Assembly: GCA_027886185.1 (NCBI GenBank)
Contig: WOAB01000689.1
Span: forward strand, 3,472,001 to 3,536,000
Length of the DNA stretch: 64,000 nt
Direction of reading: 5' to 3'
Source of the DNA: Rheum nobile
Lineage: Eukaryota > Streptophyta > Magnoliopsida > Caryophyllales > Polygonaceae
Positions 21,943-34,358 of the stretch are shown one piece after another (the first letter of the stretch is position 1; every line of letters begins with the position of its first letter). Made by a program: the position numbers and the translations under genes. The notes under the pieces are model-generated. The model was not told where the DNA came from. It ran no database searches and saw nothing but the letters and a program-made list of their open reading frames with translations.

Positions 21943-24900
21943 TCATGACTCGCCTGACCTCTCATCGACTTCTGCAGGGATGCCATCTTGGCCCTCGGTC
22001 GCCTCAGGAAGCCCCTTCGACACATCCCCAACAGCTTCCTCGATCACCACAGGAACAACCTCATTTCCTTGTTCATCCTGACCAAGTCCCATCAACTTGA
22101 ACATCTCATTTCCAGGATTGCCGCTAAGGTACAAAAGATCCATGTTTGCCCTCACATCCTCAATCTTCCAAGACGAATGGGTCCTGACGTGGCCTAAGGT
22201 CATTATGCCAAATCAAAGTAAACCTCAACTTTCAAACTAGTATAGTAAGCAAGCAAGGGTCGAAATCCCAAGAGAATCACAAGCGTTTATTTTCTTGTCA
22301 ATAACCGAATACCAATCGAACAGTGTAATAAAAGGGGGGTTTTGAGGTTTGAATCAAATAAGAAATAAAATAGAATAAATAATATGCAATCAAATGTGAG
22401 AAAACACTTAGCCAGGCAATTTCCACTTAAGTTTTGGTTGGTTGATCCTAGATTACTTCCAATTCCTTCCTATGATTATTCCTGTCCCGATCTTGTGTAG
22501 ATTCAGAGGGAAACCTTCCACAAAGAATCCTTACCAATGAATAACCCTAGTACCACTAAAGGTTCAACCCAAAGGCAGCAATACAAATAATAATTAACCA
22601 AGATACACAGAACGCTCGCTCAGATGCATTTACCATGTAATTATCTCTCCCTACAATAGAACAATTTCAACCAGAGCATATAAATTGTAGTTGCTACAGC
22701 GGAATAGGACGTTAGCCCAATAGTTTCCTAATCCTAGCAATATGAAAATCACCAACACCAACTAGTTGCGCGGGCTAGTGCAATCAATGAAATCCAATGG
22801 AATAAGCTTAGAAGAGATAATATAATCCAATAGGAATTAAGAAAGGGAACATAACCTCACAACCAATAATCAAAACTTAAGCTTCCATTGCCAGACTAAG
22901 CCAAAGAGGCTTAGCTCCTCATAGTCATGGTGAAACTTCAAAGGAAAAGTAAACAACGATGAAAATTACAACTAAAGTGGAATAAGAGTGTGGACTCCTA
23001 AACCTAATGCTAAAAGAAAGTATTTATAGGGCTCTAACAAATGACCTAGCCCATTACGAAAATAACTAAATTAAAATGAGAAAAAGGGGAAAAAGAAATA
23101 TGAAAAGATAAGCTCAGGAAAGGACGCAGCTTTCGGCGCTGATGACCCGCGATCGCGGGTGAACAGTACCCGCGATCGCAGCTACTTCTCGATTTTCAGC
23201 ATCTGCGACACTTTCGTAAAAACGTCATAACTTTTGATTCCCAACTCGGATTGCGCTCAAATTTTGAGGACTTGTAGTAGACTTCAAGATCTAACTCCTC
23301 GAATTGGAATCACTTCATTTGGACATTTGAGTAGAGAGAAAGAATCAATTGAATTCAGCACATTGTTCTTCTACTCTCGTGTGGACTCTCTCCTTGGTTC
23401 TTTTTCGTCTCCTCAGTGGTCAACTCATCTTCATCTGGATATCTTCAATTTGCTTCTCCAGACCACCAAATCCACACTTCTCCTCTGTAACTCCATACTC
23501 CTTGGTGGCTCCATATCCCGAATCTTCAAATATACTCCAATAAGCTCAAAACACCAATCTTCGCCCCCAAACACCATGCACATGAATGTGTCTAAATCTA
23601 CCCGAATGGCACCAATAAAACCCTCTAATAACTCTTAGTTAAGCCCTACAAAGTAGTGCTTATCAGGCCCCCAGGGCATACTCCTTCATCATCTCAATAC
23701 GAGACTTGAGGTAGAAATACGTCCCAACATCAGTGGCAACCTGAGCGTCCTTCAAACGAACATCTTCAATACTACTCTCAAGGTCTCTAAAACGGTTTTG
23801 CAACTCGACCAGCTTCTTCTCAGTCTACGCCAGTTTCTTCTCGGCCGACGCCTGCTTGCTCTCGGCCGCCTTGACACGTCCACTAGCCACCTTCAACTGG
23901 CCCTCGACCTCGGCTATCCGCCTATCAGCACTGTCGCTCAATTCTTGCACAGTAGAAAATGCGACAAGCGAATACTGAAGGGCCTCTGAACGACAAAACA
24001 TGAAAACACATTGAGGGCATATACATTGGCAGAAATACTTCATATGAAACCTTTTTTTACTTACTCGCCAAGAGGCCGCCTCGGCCTCATCGATGCAATC
24101 GATGGGATGCAGATCACCAATCTCCTTCTTGGCCTCAGGGTCTAGAGTATGAAGCAAATCCTCCAGATCTCTCTTCTTCACCATGCCCACTGAATGTTCT
24201 GGGGCACCAGACGCCTTCCTTTTCGCCCCAAAAGTTTTAGATGACGGCGAGTCTAAGGCGACGATCCTAGTTGACGAAAGAACCTTGGATTCAAACTTAG
24301 CCAACGAAGAAGCTTTCGCCGCCGACAATTTCTGATCCAAAAGACTCTTTTCGGACAGACGAGCACTCGACCTCGCACCCCAGGATACTGCCAGACAAGT
24401 ACAAACGAATAAGCATATGGTCACTCTAAAGACCATCCACATGCATACCTGAAGGAACGAACAGGTGCCTTTAGTGACAGAAGTAGACGGAGTCGCCATA
24501 CTCGGAGGAAGGGCTAAAAAATTCACGTTCTTGAACGACCTGTTGGCCTCTGAAAAAGCAAGCAAAACCTCAGTAACCGCAGCAAAGTCGGAATCTGTCT
24601 TCTCCTCTAGGCTTGGCACTGAAAAAAGAAACACGTAAGCACCAGTTAACAAGGCATCAAAGCATATAAATTCGGAGACTAACACGATACTTGTCGTCCT
24701 CCAAACATCGCGTAAGAAAGAGCAGTCGAATCCCCCCTCAAGCGACTTCTTTTCAACAAAGAAAAATCGTGACCTCCATCTGTGATCGTTCATGTTAAGG
24801 TTTAAAGTGATTGGCTTCCTATCTGGCCTAAGGCGCAATTGAAAGCGGGAAGAACCCCGACTACTCAGGTAGTACGAATACCAAAGAGCATCGAAGTCGA

Positions 24901-25291
24901 AATCAATTTCAACACTAGACACCAAAAGGTAGACTACCCTAAGAAGACGCCATGCATGCGGCATCACCTGGCATGGGGCAAGGTTAAGAACAGACAAGAA
25001 ATTCCTCACCAGACTCGAGAATGGAAAGGAGTGGCCTATTCTGAAGGGGTATTTGAAGAAACAAACCCACCCGTCGCGACACCAGTCAGCCCGCTCTTGG
25101 GGTAAAGGGAGACGAGCCACCATCTTAGAAGGAAATTGACCCACTTCTAATATCACATCCAACTCCGATTGGGTTAGGGTTCCAGCCAGTGAATCCTCCG
25201 AACTGAGGAGATTCGAGGGGGAAAACTTGCTACCTTTCCCACCGACGGCAGAAGACAAAGCTCTAGACTTCTTTGATCTCGGAAACGACAT
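21943..25291 (-). pseudogene. Antisense gene of element B, split by a solo LTR
   Basis: Minus-strand exons by homology: 25291-24691, 24618-24469, 24387-24065, 23985 or 23983 down to 23671, then 22184 or 22179 to 21943 after the LTR insertion. Exon 1 encodes PLPQERADWCRDGWVCFF and APCQVMPHAWRLLRVV (PF04195-like); exon 4 is a coiled coil. Introns 1 and 2 are 72 and 81 nt, in frame and free of stops, so one unspliced frame of 488 codons runs from 25291 to 23825. Intron 2 lacks a phase-compatible GT donor. Besides the LTR, a TAG near 23825 (GAG in C) truncates exon 4. Confidence 0.75.
22185..23665 (-). repeat. Solo LTR of the D family
   Basis: TGACGTGGCC ... GTGCTTATCA, 1481 bp, flanked by GGTCC (22180-22184) and GGCCC (23666-23670), a target duplication with one change. 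It is homologous to 773-2157. On the minus strand a TATA box (TATAAATA) lies near 23022. The GC-rich patch 23146-23190 contains CCCGCGATCGCGGGT. It splits the last exon of the B antisense gene. No genes. Confidence 0.9.
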
Positions 25292-25401
25292 GGAACAAGC
25301 AGAATGGTAAAGAATTCAAAAAGAAAAGTTCTTACCTTTGAAATAGAAAACCTTTCGAGAAGCAAGAGAGAGGATGGTGAAAAGAAAGGGAAGTGACTGC
25401 C

Positions 25402-25409
25402 ACTTATGG
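25402..25409 (-). promoter_or_regulatory. TATA-like box of the antisense gene, element B
   Basis: CCATAAGT on the minus strand about 110 bp before the ATG at 25291, matching CCATAAAT in A, C and G. Confidence 0.4.
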
Positions 25410-25582
25410 GAAATTGTTCAACTTGCGGTCAAATCTATCAACCAATAAGAAAACAACACGTCATCGATCCACTGTAGCAAATCAGCATGGAAAAGATCAC
25501 GTCTAGAAAAAAACAGAAGAAGAAGAAATCCAACCGCCCCTCAAACTGCCATTTCCGGCCCGGCTCGATTCCTTGGGGCAAT

Positions 25583-26212
25583 TGTTGGGCCTCATTCTTA
25601 ATGGACTCTCAAATGAAGCGGCCCAGTAAGCAAAGTGATATTTTCATTTTGAAGCGACCAGCGATTAAGCGACCATCGACTAGACGACAAAGCAGAGATC
25701 ACGGCAACGATATGATCGGAGACGTTACAAAAAACCCAGATCACAGAGGTTGATATATCCTTCCATATAACGGTTACAAACCTGTATAATCAAACTATAA
25801 ATGCCATAAGATCATGGCAATCCGACAATAAAAGCTGGTGAGCGAAGATCACGGAGGAAGAAACGGCTAGTTTAGCTAGATCTTTGGGAAATTAAGTGTA
25901 TATAAAGGGGTTAGAGATCATTGTAAAGGACATACGAATTTGACATAATACAGACAACTACTCTCCTACTTGCATTCATCTCAATTCTCTAGTTCGAACC
26001 CACGCTCTAGCATTGAAACGACCGCCGTCTAGCTCCTTTGATTCGACCGACCTCTTATTTAGAGGGGATAAGCCAGTCTTTGCATTCTTTTAATCTTATT
26101 TTGTTTACATCTTTAAGTTGATTTGAATTATCTAGATATTGTCAATCTAATTGTTGTCTAGTTGCCCTTCTTTAAGCGATTCAGGTCGGTTCGATCTTTT
26201 TCGCCCAAAACA
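25583..26212 (+). repeat. 3' LTR of element B
   Basis: TGTTGGGCCTCATTC ... CGCCCAAAACA, 630 bp, after TTGGGGCAAT. It resembles the element C LTRs and is followed by ATAAT. Confidence 0.88.
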
Positions 26213-26217
26213 ATAAT

Positions 26218-26349
26218 GTTGAGAAATGTTTTATTAGAATGGATCATTGTAGAACGGGGGGTCAATTTGTGGATATCTTTACCAAAGCACTAGATAGAAA
26301 ACCATTTGATCATCTAAAAATGCTCCTTGGCATGATTTCTTTGAATTGA
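26218..26349 (+). pseudogene. Ty1/copia RNase H C-terminal fragment
   Basis: 43 codons ending TGA 26347-26349 with HCRTGGQFVDIFTKALDRKP and LGMISLN, the standard end of a Ty1/copia pol. The upstream part is separated by element B and lies outside the window. This marks B as inserted into a copia element. Confidence 0.85.
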
Positions 26350-27106
26350 GGAATTCCTTGTCTGCAACCTCCTCGATGATTGGCTAGATCAATCACTTTT
26401 AAAGGGGGAACATCCTTTGTAGCTTATTACTTGATAAATTTCAATTTGTGAGTATTTGCTATGTGCTTTGTGTTACATGATATCATGAATTAATGCAACT
26501 TATCTTTTGACCTTAGATGACTAAGTACTGCGTGATTACATATTCTTTCTTGCCTATACAACCGATTTGATATTTGAACTCTCATTATAAGCTTACATTA
26601 TAATTGGTTGCTAGCCTACCTAAATCGTAGTCTAGGTAAATGTTCCCTATGATCTTTCTTTGCCTGCCTATTTACTGGGTTTAATTATCTGGATCTCTTT
26701 GTTCCCTACCGTGTTATGTGTTTGAATATATATTATTTTTGTGTGAACCCATTAATATCCAAACTGGCCTCACAAGTTCACTCATGGTCTTCGTAGAATG
26801 GAAAAAGGACTCACTGATTAAGGGGGAATAGAGTATGGAATGTTGAAAATGGGAACATAAGGTGGAATGTTGAGATTGTTGCATGTATACATTGCTTAAT
26901 GGCTAAGTGTGTGTTAAATGGTGATATGACCGATGTGCAAGAGAGGAACGGCTAGCGCGAAAAACATGGTGAAAAGTAAAATTCTAGCAGTTACTAGAGG
27001 AAAGAGAAAATATTTCGCTGATGGATTGGATGGAAAGTCAGTTGGAATTTTTGGTAAGTAATTATCCAAGATTTTTTATGCTTATCTTTACCAAATCTTC
27101 CTTATC
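26350..27106 (+). other. Copia 3' region with repeated polypurine tracts
   Basis: No coding sequence. Purine tracts of the type AAAGGGGGAAC (26402) and TTAAGGGGGAATAG (26819) recur. More follow at 36786, 36881 and 37033, after the inserted family-E element. Several such tracts upstream of the 3' LTR are characteristic of Sirevirus-type copia elements. Confidence 0.5.
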
Positions 27107-27276
27107 TGTATATATATATATATATATATCCATCCTTTCCCAACCTAAATCCTACCCACTATCTTGCAGATCTCTCTCTCTCTTGCTCTAAAAAATTCAT
27201 AAATCTCTCTCTTGTTCTCTGCCGTCACAAAAACCCTAAAGCTCTCACCTTTCCTAACTCAACCCACAAGAAATCA
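27107..27276 (+). promoter_or_regulatory. Promoter-like block before the copia extra gene
   Basis: A (TA)n run with TATATATA (27107-27130), CTTGCAG (27166-27172), pyrimidine-rich CTCTCTCTCT tracts and an AAACCCTA telo-box-like motif near 27232 precede the ATG at 27277. This resembles a plant core promoter with leader. Inference only. Confidence 0.35.
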
Positions 27277-28790
27277 ATGGCATCCTCTAGCACTACCTCA
27301 GTCCCCAACATCAGTGTCGATGAATGGACACAAAAACAACTTGACCACCTTATTGCTCAAGCTCAAGCCAAGAAGGCTGCCCTTACTCCTACCTCCAAAT
27401 CCACTTCTCTGACCCCTCCCAATGTGGTGGCAATTAGTCAAGAAGTTGATGCTTCTATTGCTTAACTTTAAGAAGAGCAGGAATAGTCCTTGGAGACTCC
27501 TAAGTCTTCAGAGTAGAAAACTTCACCGATAGAGGAGAAGTCGCTAGTGAAGTCTAGGGAACTAGTGGTGGCGTCAGTGGAGAAAGATGAGGTCTCTTCT
27601 CCCTCAAAGGTAAAGCAGTAGTTGAAGAGGAATCAATGGAGGCTCTGGAACAAGAGCTTGGTGCTCAACCCTTGGAGTTTGTCCCACATCTCAAAAGTCG
27701 CAAGCGCAAGGCGATTCTCATCTCTGAGGACAATGAGGAGGACACAAACTTGATGGTCATAGGGGAATGGCGTGCTTTAACAAAATATTTGATGCTAACC
27801 AAGTCTGGGGACGATGAGTTTGTTTCGAGAACATTGAAGGGACATCTCAGATCGGCAAAGAAATCCGACAAAAAGAAGGCCACGGTTGAGGAACAATCTG
27901 TTGTTCCTAATTTCTCCGAGGGTAAGAAAGTTTTCCCTCAATTGTTCATTCAAGAAAATTTCTTCAACGATAATGGATTCGAGGAAGTCTTAGAGATGCT
28001 AAGATTCCAAGGATGGGAACGGCTGTGTTCTAGCCGTGTGATGTTGAATCAAGAACAAGTTTGTGAGTTCTTCTTCTATTTTGAGCTCACTCAGTCTTCT
28101 ACTTTGGTGGGAGCATCAACTGTGAATGTGGAGGAATTGTCCTTAGCTGCCAAGAGCATTGCAAAGTTGTTAGGTGTTACAACTGAAGGCTTCTACGATA
28201 TAAGCGAGAAGTTGACAGATGCACAGAACAAGGCTAAGTATGCCAATGCATTGAGTTTGTTTGATTTGGTGACTACTAGGAATAACATGTCTCAATTGAC
28301 GTTAGTTCAAAGAATCACGCATCAAGTGATTATGAAGGCGATTGTTTCTCGCTAAGAGAAAAGGAACACCGTTACTGTTGTTGATCTGCTTCTGCTTGAC
28401 CGCTTCATCAACAAGGAGAAGACTGGCCTTCCTAGGGTTATTCTTCAACACATGTCCAAGATCATTGGCAAGACACACTCTATACCCTACCCTCGTCTCG
28501 TGAAATAGCTTCTAGAGAAAGAAGGGGCTTACAAACCTGAAGGTGAAGTTCCTTTGACCACTGAGCTTGAGATGGTCAACGTGCAAAAAATGAAATATAA
28601 AAGAGATGATAAGGAAACGTTTCCTTCCTCCGTGTCTGCAAAGAAAGAGTTGGGTGAAGGTTCCTCAAGGGGTGGTTCAATGTAGAGTCAGATTATGGCT
28701 GAGATGAAGCAAGTGAACATCACGTTAAAATTGTTGCTTGATCATTTCTTAAACAAGGAGGAGGAGAAGAAGGATGACTCTAAGGCATGA
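27277..28790 (+). pseudogene. Extra gene downstream of copia pol (Sirevirus env-like position)
   Basis: An early frame (MASSSTTSVPNISVDEWTQ) runs to 27465, shows several TAG/TAA codons and a frameshift, then continues from 27636 for 239 codons (KKVFPQLFIQENFFNDNGFE, RFQGWERLCSSRVML) and, past a stop at 28353, ends with MAEMKQVNITLKLLLDHFLN and TGA 28788-28790. The place, between copia pol and the multiple polypurine tracts, is where Sireviruses carry their extra 'envelope-like' gene, of unproven function. No clear signal peptide or membrane anchor was found. Family assignment is by position and general resemblance only. Broken. Confidence 0.5.
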
Positions 28791-28973
28791 GTGGACCCAT
28801 GTTGCTAATCCCTAGCCATATCTATTATGTTTTTTTATTGTTTTAATGCTTTTTCTCTGTTATTTTTTATCTTTTGTGCCAGTTTGTGAAATTTTTAGTT
28901 CATTGTACTCAATTCCTTGCAAAAATTAATGAATTAATGATATATGTTTTTGATTTTCGACTTAGACTAGACG

Positions 28974-31130
28974 TGTAACACCCCCAAAATACCCTTTGGA
29001 AATATTACCGCCAGTGACCTCAGATTACACATTTGGGGTCACCAAAGACTTAACCATTTTATAACAAACTATATAAAAACATAAACTTTATTAGATGACA
29101 TATAATTGCCCAAATAATATTTTATTTCAAATGATGTAATTACAATTTGACAACAAAATTGAATACAACTATTTATTACAGCGGAAGTCTTGAAATAAAA
29201 CGACTCAACGGGTCTTGACCTTACGTTCTTACGCCTAGGATCTCAACCTTAAAAAAAGACACAGAAAACGCCAACTGCCTTCACGTCGAGTCTTTGCCTT
29301 CACTGATGATGAAATTTATCTGATGTGCCGTATGAGACGGATGACATCAGCCAACCATGCAAAGGAAAATAATCGGTTGGTTAGTCTAATGAAAGACTAT
29401 GCAAGGGTACAAATAAAAAGGTTCTAAGTAGTCGTATTAGGTTACACCCATCGCTTCTCGAATAATAGCCGATGACGACAGTGAACCTCAACACTTCCAC
29501 GAAAACACAAGAAAAGGAATGATCAAGAGAAGACTCCAAAGGAATTGAGTCTTATGGGAAACGTATGACAAGTGTTTGGGAACGTTAAGTTTTCACACAA
29601 GTTTAAAACACGACCTTGATTATTTGGGTCTACGACCAACCTCACCGCACAATGTGAATCCAGATTGGAAAGAAGACTAACTCTAACAAGAGTCCGGGCG
29701 GTTTCCACGTTGTACTCCTCGCCCGAGGGTATTTTAATTATGTGCGTAAAAGCACTTATCTTATTTAATTCCAAAACACACATTCATGTTACAGCTTTTA
29801 ATCCACATCATCTCGATACGAGAGATATTTATGGGAATGAATCCTGAATGTTGGCACCAGCTGAGTGCACAACCACCTATATTCGGATAGGGGTAGGTCA
29901 TGACCAGAAAGTACTAGGGCAAAATCCTCCTAATACCAGTTATAAAGAAACGACTAGACCTCGTAAGGTACATAGCATTCCTACGAATACTCATTCTAAC
30001 TACACATGTAAGTTCACACAGATATCCACACAAAAACCATCACGGTAATATCATGTATAATAGCGTTATTTCTAGCAATATATACAACCTGATATAGATA
30101 CATATTTTAACACATTGTTTTATTAAATCTGTTCCCAAACAGAAAAGAACAACTTTTATCCCGTTTTAATGAACAATCAATTAATTGATAATCAAGGGAA
30201 ACATGGAATAATGAGCAAGAGAGAACCGCCACTTGCCTTAGTCTAATGAATCGAAGAGATCGGGTTCCGAGATCTGGAGACTTGAATTTGAGTACGGATT
30301 CCTACGACGACGATGAGATATAAGACGGAATCCTAGGTTAGATACGATACGCCACGAAGATACGAAACAAAACGAATAAAAGAAATAAACGAAGGGAAAA
30401 ATGGCCTAAGCCGCGGCCGTGGTTGCCAAAGCCGCGATCGCGCTTACTGGGCAAAGCTGCGGTTGTGGTTGGCCTAACTGCAGTCGTGGTTTTCAGGTCC
30501 AAGCCCGCGGTCGTGGTTGGCATAACCGCAGTCGCGGATGCCCATCCCGACGATAGCTTGGAGACGAACAACGAGCTTACCGACGATGATGAGCTTGGGC
30601 TTCTTTACTTGGACGAATGCTCACAACTACCACCACTCCCAGGGCTTCCAACGACACCTCCGGCGACCAATAGGAACTCCGGCGACGACTGAGAACTCCG
30701 GCGACAACGAAAATACGAAAGAAAGAGAGATGGCTGCTGTGGATGGTGGAAGATGGGATGGAGGAGACCCTATTTATAGGGCTGGAGGCTCAACTCTGGG
30801 GAAACCCAACCGATCCAACTCCTCCCACCGGCCACCGTTACAAAACATGGCGGAAATCCGAACCGACGTCGTTCGGGAAAAAGGAAGAAGACGACGAGGT
30901 GCAATACCGCGATCGTGGTAACGCCGCGCCCGCTGGACTTAGGCCTTGCTCGATTCCGGGCCTTGAGTGGGGGTTCTTCGTTTAACTTCGAATACATATT
31001 TTCAAATAACTAGAACCCGAGCATTTCATTAATGCGCCATCATACAGTTAAGCGGTTCTTACAACAGTTCCGAAAATGCCTAACACGTCTTGCTTACAAA
31101 ACGAGGGTTAGAACTTTTAGGGTTATTACA
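28974..31130 (-). repeat. 3' LTR of the family-E element
   Basis: TGTAACACCCCC ... AGGGTTATTACA, 2157 bp. On the minus strand TATAAATA lies near 30770. GC-rich words fill 30408-30545 and recur near 30908. It is similar to the solo LTR at 5999-18455 and, reversed, to 2158-3454. Confidence 0.9.
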
Positions 31131-33002
31131 ATACTACCCCCTTAAAAGAAGTTTCGACCCCGAAACTTGGCCGATAACAGCTCGGCGAAGCGACCTTATT
31201 TTAAGTTACCCAACCTTATAAGTTTAACCATGCCTAACCCATTTAACACTTTGTAAATTGGTTCAAGCATTTCTAAGTTAAAATTTATAAGTTGGTTCAA
31301 ATTACAGTTAACGTAAGGTTAACCATAATTTAGACCCTTCATAACTTAAGGAAATTTTATAACTTTTATTTTCACCAATTATACATTTTACCATATTACC
31401 CTTATGACAACATGAGGGTTATTACATTACTACCCCCTTAAAAAATATTTTTGACCCCGAAACTAGCCTCACTATGGTAGAGGGACCGGTTTCACCATTA
31501 ACCTCACTACCTGAACTTAGTATCCTTAATCATTTGATCCTTGAAATTGCTCCTAGGAAAACGATATGTTTCCTCAACCATACCATTATCTCGCATATCT
31601 TATCTCCATGTGCTACACATGTAATGTCTCGTGACTATATCCACAAGGTCATAATTATCTTAGGATAATAGTCTCCAAAATCATCGCAATAGTCTTGCTA
31701 TATCTTAAGCATGAGAACACATATTTCTCTCCCAATTTCCTCTTCATAATCGAATTCAAAGTTCGTACATTATCTCCCTATAATTCAAATATCAGATCTT
31801 AGTAATCCTCGAGACATTACATTCTCTAATTCCTTTAAAGGTACATCCCACAACTCCATTACTCATCTTTAAACCAATTTGTTCCTTATGCCATTCCTAA
31901 CCTAAAAATCCTTCCAAGACTAACTTAACGTATTCCATTTTTCAATCTCTAACTTAAAATCTTTAAGGTTCCTAAACTTTATTTACTCAAAAATACCATA
32001 TTGATGAACGATGCCTTGCCGCCAAAATCAATCATTTACGTCCTAATCCTTCAATGGGTATATACGAGTAACATTTGTTACCTTACTCCTTAAACGCACA
32101 TAAGACAAATTCCCATGCTACATTCTTTAGTTTATCGATATCCTCCGAATAACTAGTCCTTATTCCATATCTCATTAAATTCAAGTGAGTTTTCTCCTAA
32201 TGCAGTACTTCACAACTTAATCTTCCCAAAAAAAAATTAACCATCAATCTTATAAGCAACAAACTCACTTAAATCCTCACTTTTAAATTACTACATATTT
32301 TATATTCCAGAACATTAATCGTTCGGGGATACAATTCCTCAGAGAGAGACAACTCTCTCTATAATTTATTCTCTTCTCAACAATCTATTCACTTAAATGA
32401 CTACAGTATACCCTCACAACTAGGCATTTTGGACTTCATATTAGTTTACTCCTACATACTTTTACCACAACAAATGCTCAGGGTATATATATGAGAAATA
32501 ATTCTCAACCCCATAGAGCATTAACCACACACATTTATTTCCTTTAAAATAAGGAATTTTGGTAAAACTTTAACTTACGAGACAACGCTCGTCAACTCGA
32601 CTAAGGAAGCAATTAATGTCAAACCGATGTGACATTACTCCAAGAATAAAGAGAGATCCCTAAGAATGGATCTAGGAATTAAGTAATAGAGTCGACCCTA
32701 GTGTTAACCATGTAGGGGACGAACACCTAGGCTCCATACGTTACCACTCCTTTATGAGTCTTGACAACCCTTATCCACACGTGACATATACTGTTTTTGG
32801 CACTCACGGAGTCTTGGATGAACGTACGACTCAAGATAGCAATGAATTTAGTAATTTCCCCCAAAACGAGGGAATACTTTTTTATTATTTGGAACTTGAG
32901 TTAGCACTAATAGAGGAAATGTTCAAACAAACGATTTTTACAACTACGGAGACTATTGACACACACGTTGTAGCTCTTATTCAAAGATAAACCTAAGGGT
33001 AC
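31131..33002 (-). other. Non-coding interior of the family-E element
   Basis: Starts with the polypurine tract (minus TAAGGGGGTAGTAT, 31131-31144). A second LTR-edge-like sequence plus tract (GAGGGTTATTACA then TTACTACCCCCTTA) occurs at 31414-31440, so this end may be a rearranged mix of two related elements. The remainder is AT-rich with no recognisable pol. Confidence 0.6.
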
Positions 33003-34358
33003 CTAATTATCCAGGGGGTCCTGCTCATCGAACTGACTCACCCCAAAGCGTCGCTGCCCTTGACTGCCTGAAACAATCGGGGCTTTCCCCTTGTCCTGAA
33101 TAGTAGACTGCGTAGCAGCACTTTCTGCAGGCCTTTGCTGAGATCGGTTGTTATGGCTAACCGATCCTTGCTGGGACTCAGCTCCCTGATTCCTCTTCGT
33201 GGGGCAGAAAGCTTGTAGATGTCCTTCCTTATCACAGGTAAAGCATATCCGCTTCTCTTTCCTACACTCGTTGCTCTTATGTCCAGGTATCCCACAGTTG
33301 AAGCACTGGACAGGGCCCCTACTCTGACTTGAGCGTTGAGTAGAACCGGACTGGGTCACCTCGGTCCTAGGCCGATTAGATTTGGAGAAGTTGGAAGGTG
33401 GAGCTGGAGGCTTGAACCCACCACCATGCTATTGATTACCACAGTTGCTCCCCGATCTCTGTCGGTTATGCTTCATGGTTGACTCCTCCAAAGTCACTTC
33501 CAGCTTATAAGCAGTGTCCACATACTGCTCCAGAGTGGTACAACCATGATGCAACATCAAGGGCTTGATGTCAGGATTCATCCATTCGTGGAAATGCCAG
33601 ATTTTCTGTTCTTCGCTGGACGCTTCCGCTCCAGCATAGTACAACAAGTGGTTAAACCTGGCAGCCAACTCTGTCACCCCCAACCCATCAGTCTTTGGGT
33701 ATAGAAACTCCTTGCGTTTCTCCTCCCTCATAGCCCGAGAGAAGAACTGATCAGACATCTTGATCTTAAATATTGACCAGCTCAGCTCGGGATGATCAGC
33801 TAATCCCGTGCTCTCCCACCATTCACTGGCCCCATCCTTTAGATATAACAAAGCAATGTGCACCATCTCAGCCTCAGTACACACAATGTTCTTAAACAAA
33901 CGCTCCATGTGGAGGAACCAGTATGCCACCTTGACGGGTTCTCCAGCACCGTCATACGGGTCAGGCCTCATGGAGTTGATCGCTTTCAGTGCACGACCAT
34001 AATTTTCTCCATCTCTCGGAGCACTCATTAAAGGCGGGTTATTTGTTGTATCCTTAACGTCAGCAGTACCCTGAGGGGTTGGATTCCCCTGGGCTTGCTG
34101 AACCCCTGGCCTCACCAACTTAGTGACCGCTTGCATTACGATCTGCCTGATTGCCTCTACAGCAGCTATACTGAAAACTATTGGAGCAGCAGGAGGTACC
34201 TGTACCCTTTACCCTCTTACCTGGGGTGGAGCATTCCTCGTTGGGTTGCTGTGGGAACCGGACCCAACTTCCTCCTAGTCCGCTGCATTTCTAATCTGAA
34301 TCCGAGAAGCATTACTCGGTGCAGCTGCATGACGTGCGGTGTTTCTAGCGTTCACCAT
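33003..34358 (-). pseudogene. Family-E gag with two CCHC knuckles
   Basis: ATG at 34358-34356. A retrotransposon gag domain is visible (MRPDPYDGAGEPVKVAYWFL, KDGASEWWESTG, FFSRAMREEKRKEFL), then two zinc knuckles, CFNCGIPGHKSNEC and CFTCDKEGHLQAFC, and a Gln/Ser-rich tail ending before 33003. The knuckles bind element RNA during packaging. A stop near 33429 and another near 34280 interrupt it. Downstream pol is missing, so the element depended on others. Confidence 0.85.

Larger units (their letters stand above)
3455..26212 (+). mobile_element. Tat-lineage Ty3/gypsy element B (5' end outside window)
   Basis: Gag, protease, RT, dual RNase H, integrase, an antisense gene and a 3' LTR, all homologous to element C (40410-49952) and in the same order. 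It is interrupted by a solo LTR at the RT/RNase H junction (5999-18455, itself carrying element A) and by another solo LTR in the antisense gene (22185-23665). The 3' LTR is followed by ATAAT (26213-26217), the presumed target copy inside a Ty1/copia RNase H gene. The matching left end is outside the window. B carries many stops and frameshifts and is older than its insertions. Confidence 0.85.

Noticed and set aside
26350..26460. Start of the copia 3' LTR at the first polypurine tract (26402)
   Set aside because: No TG-start LTR follows it, and the clear tract plus TGTTGG start is at 37046; the earlier tracts are extra copies.
33003..33359. Host CCHC zinc-finger protein on the minus strand
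   Set aside because: Continuous with a retrotransposon gag domain upstream and enclosed by LTRs; it is family-E gag.
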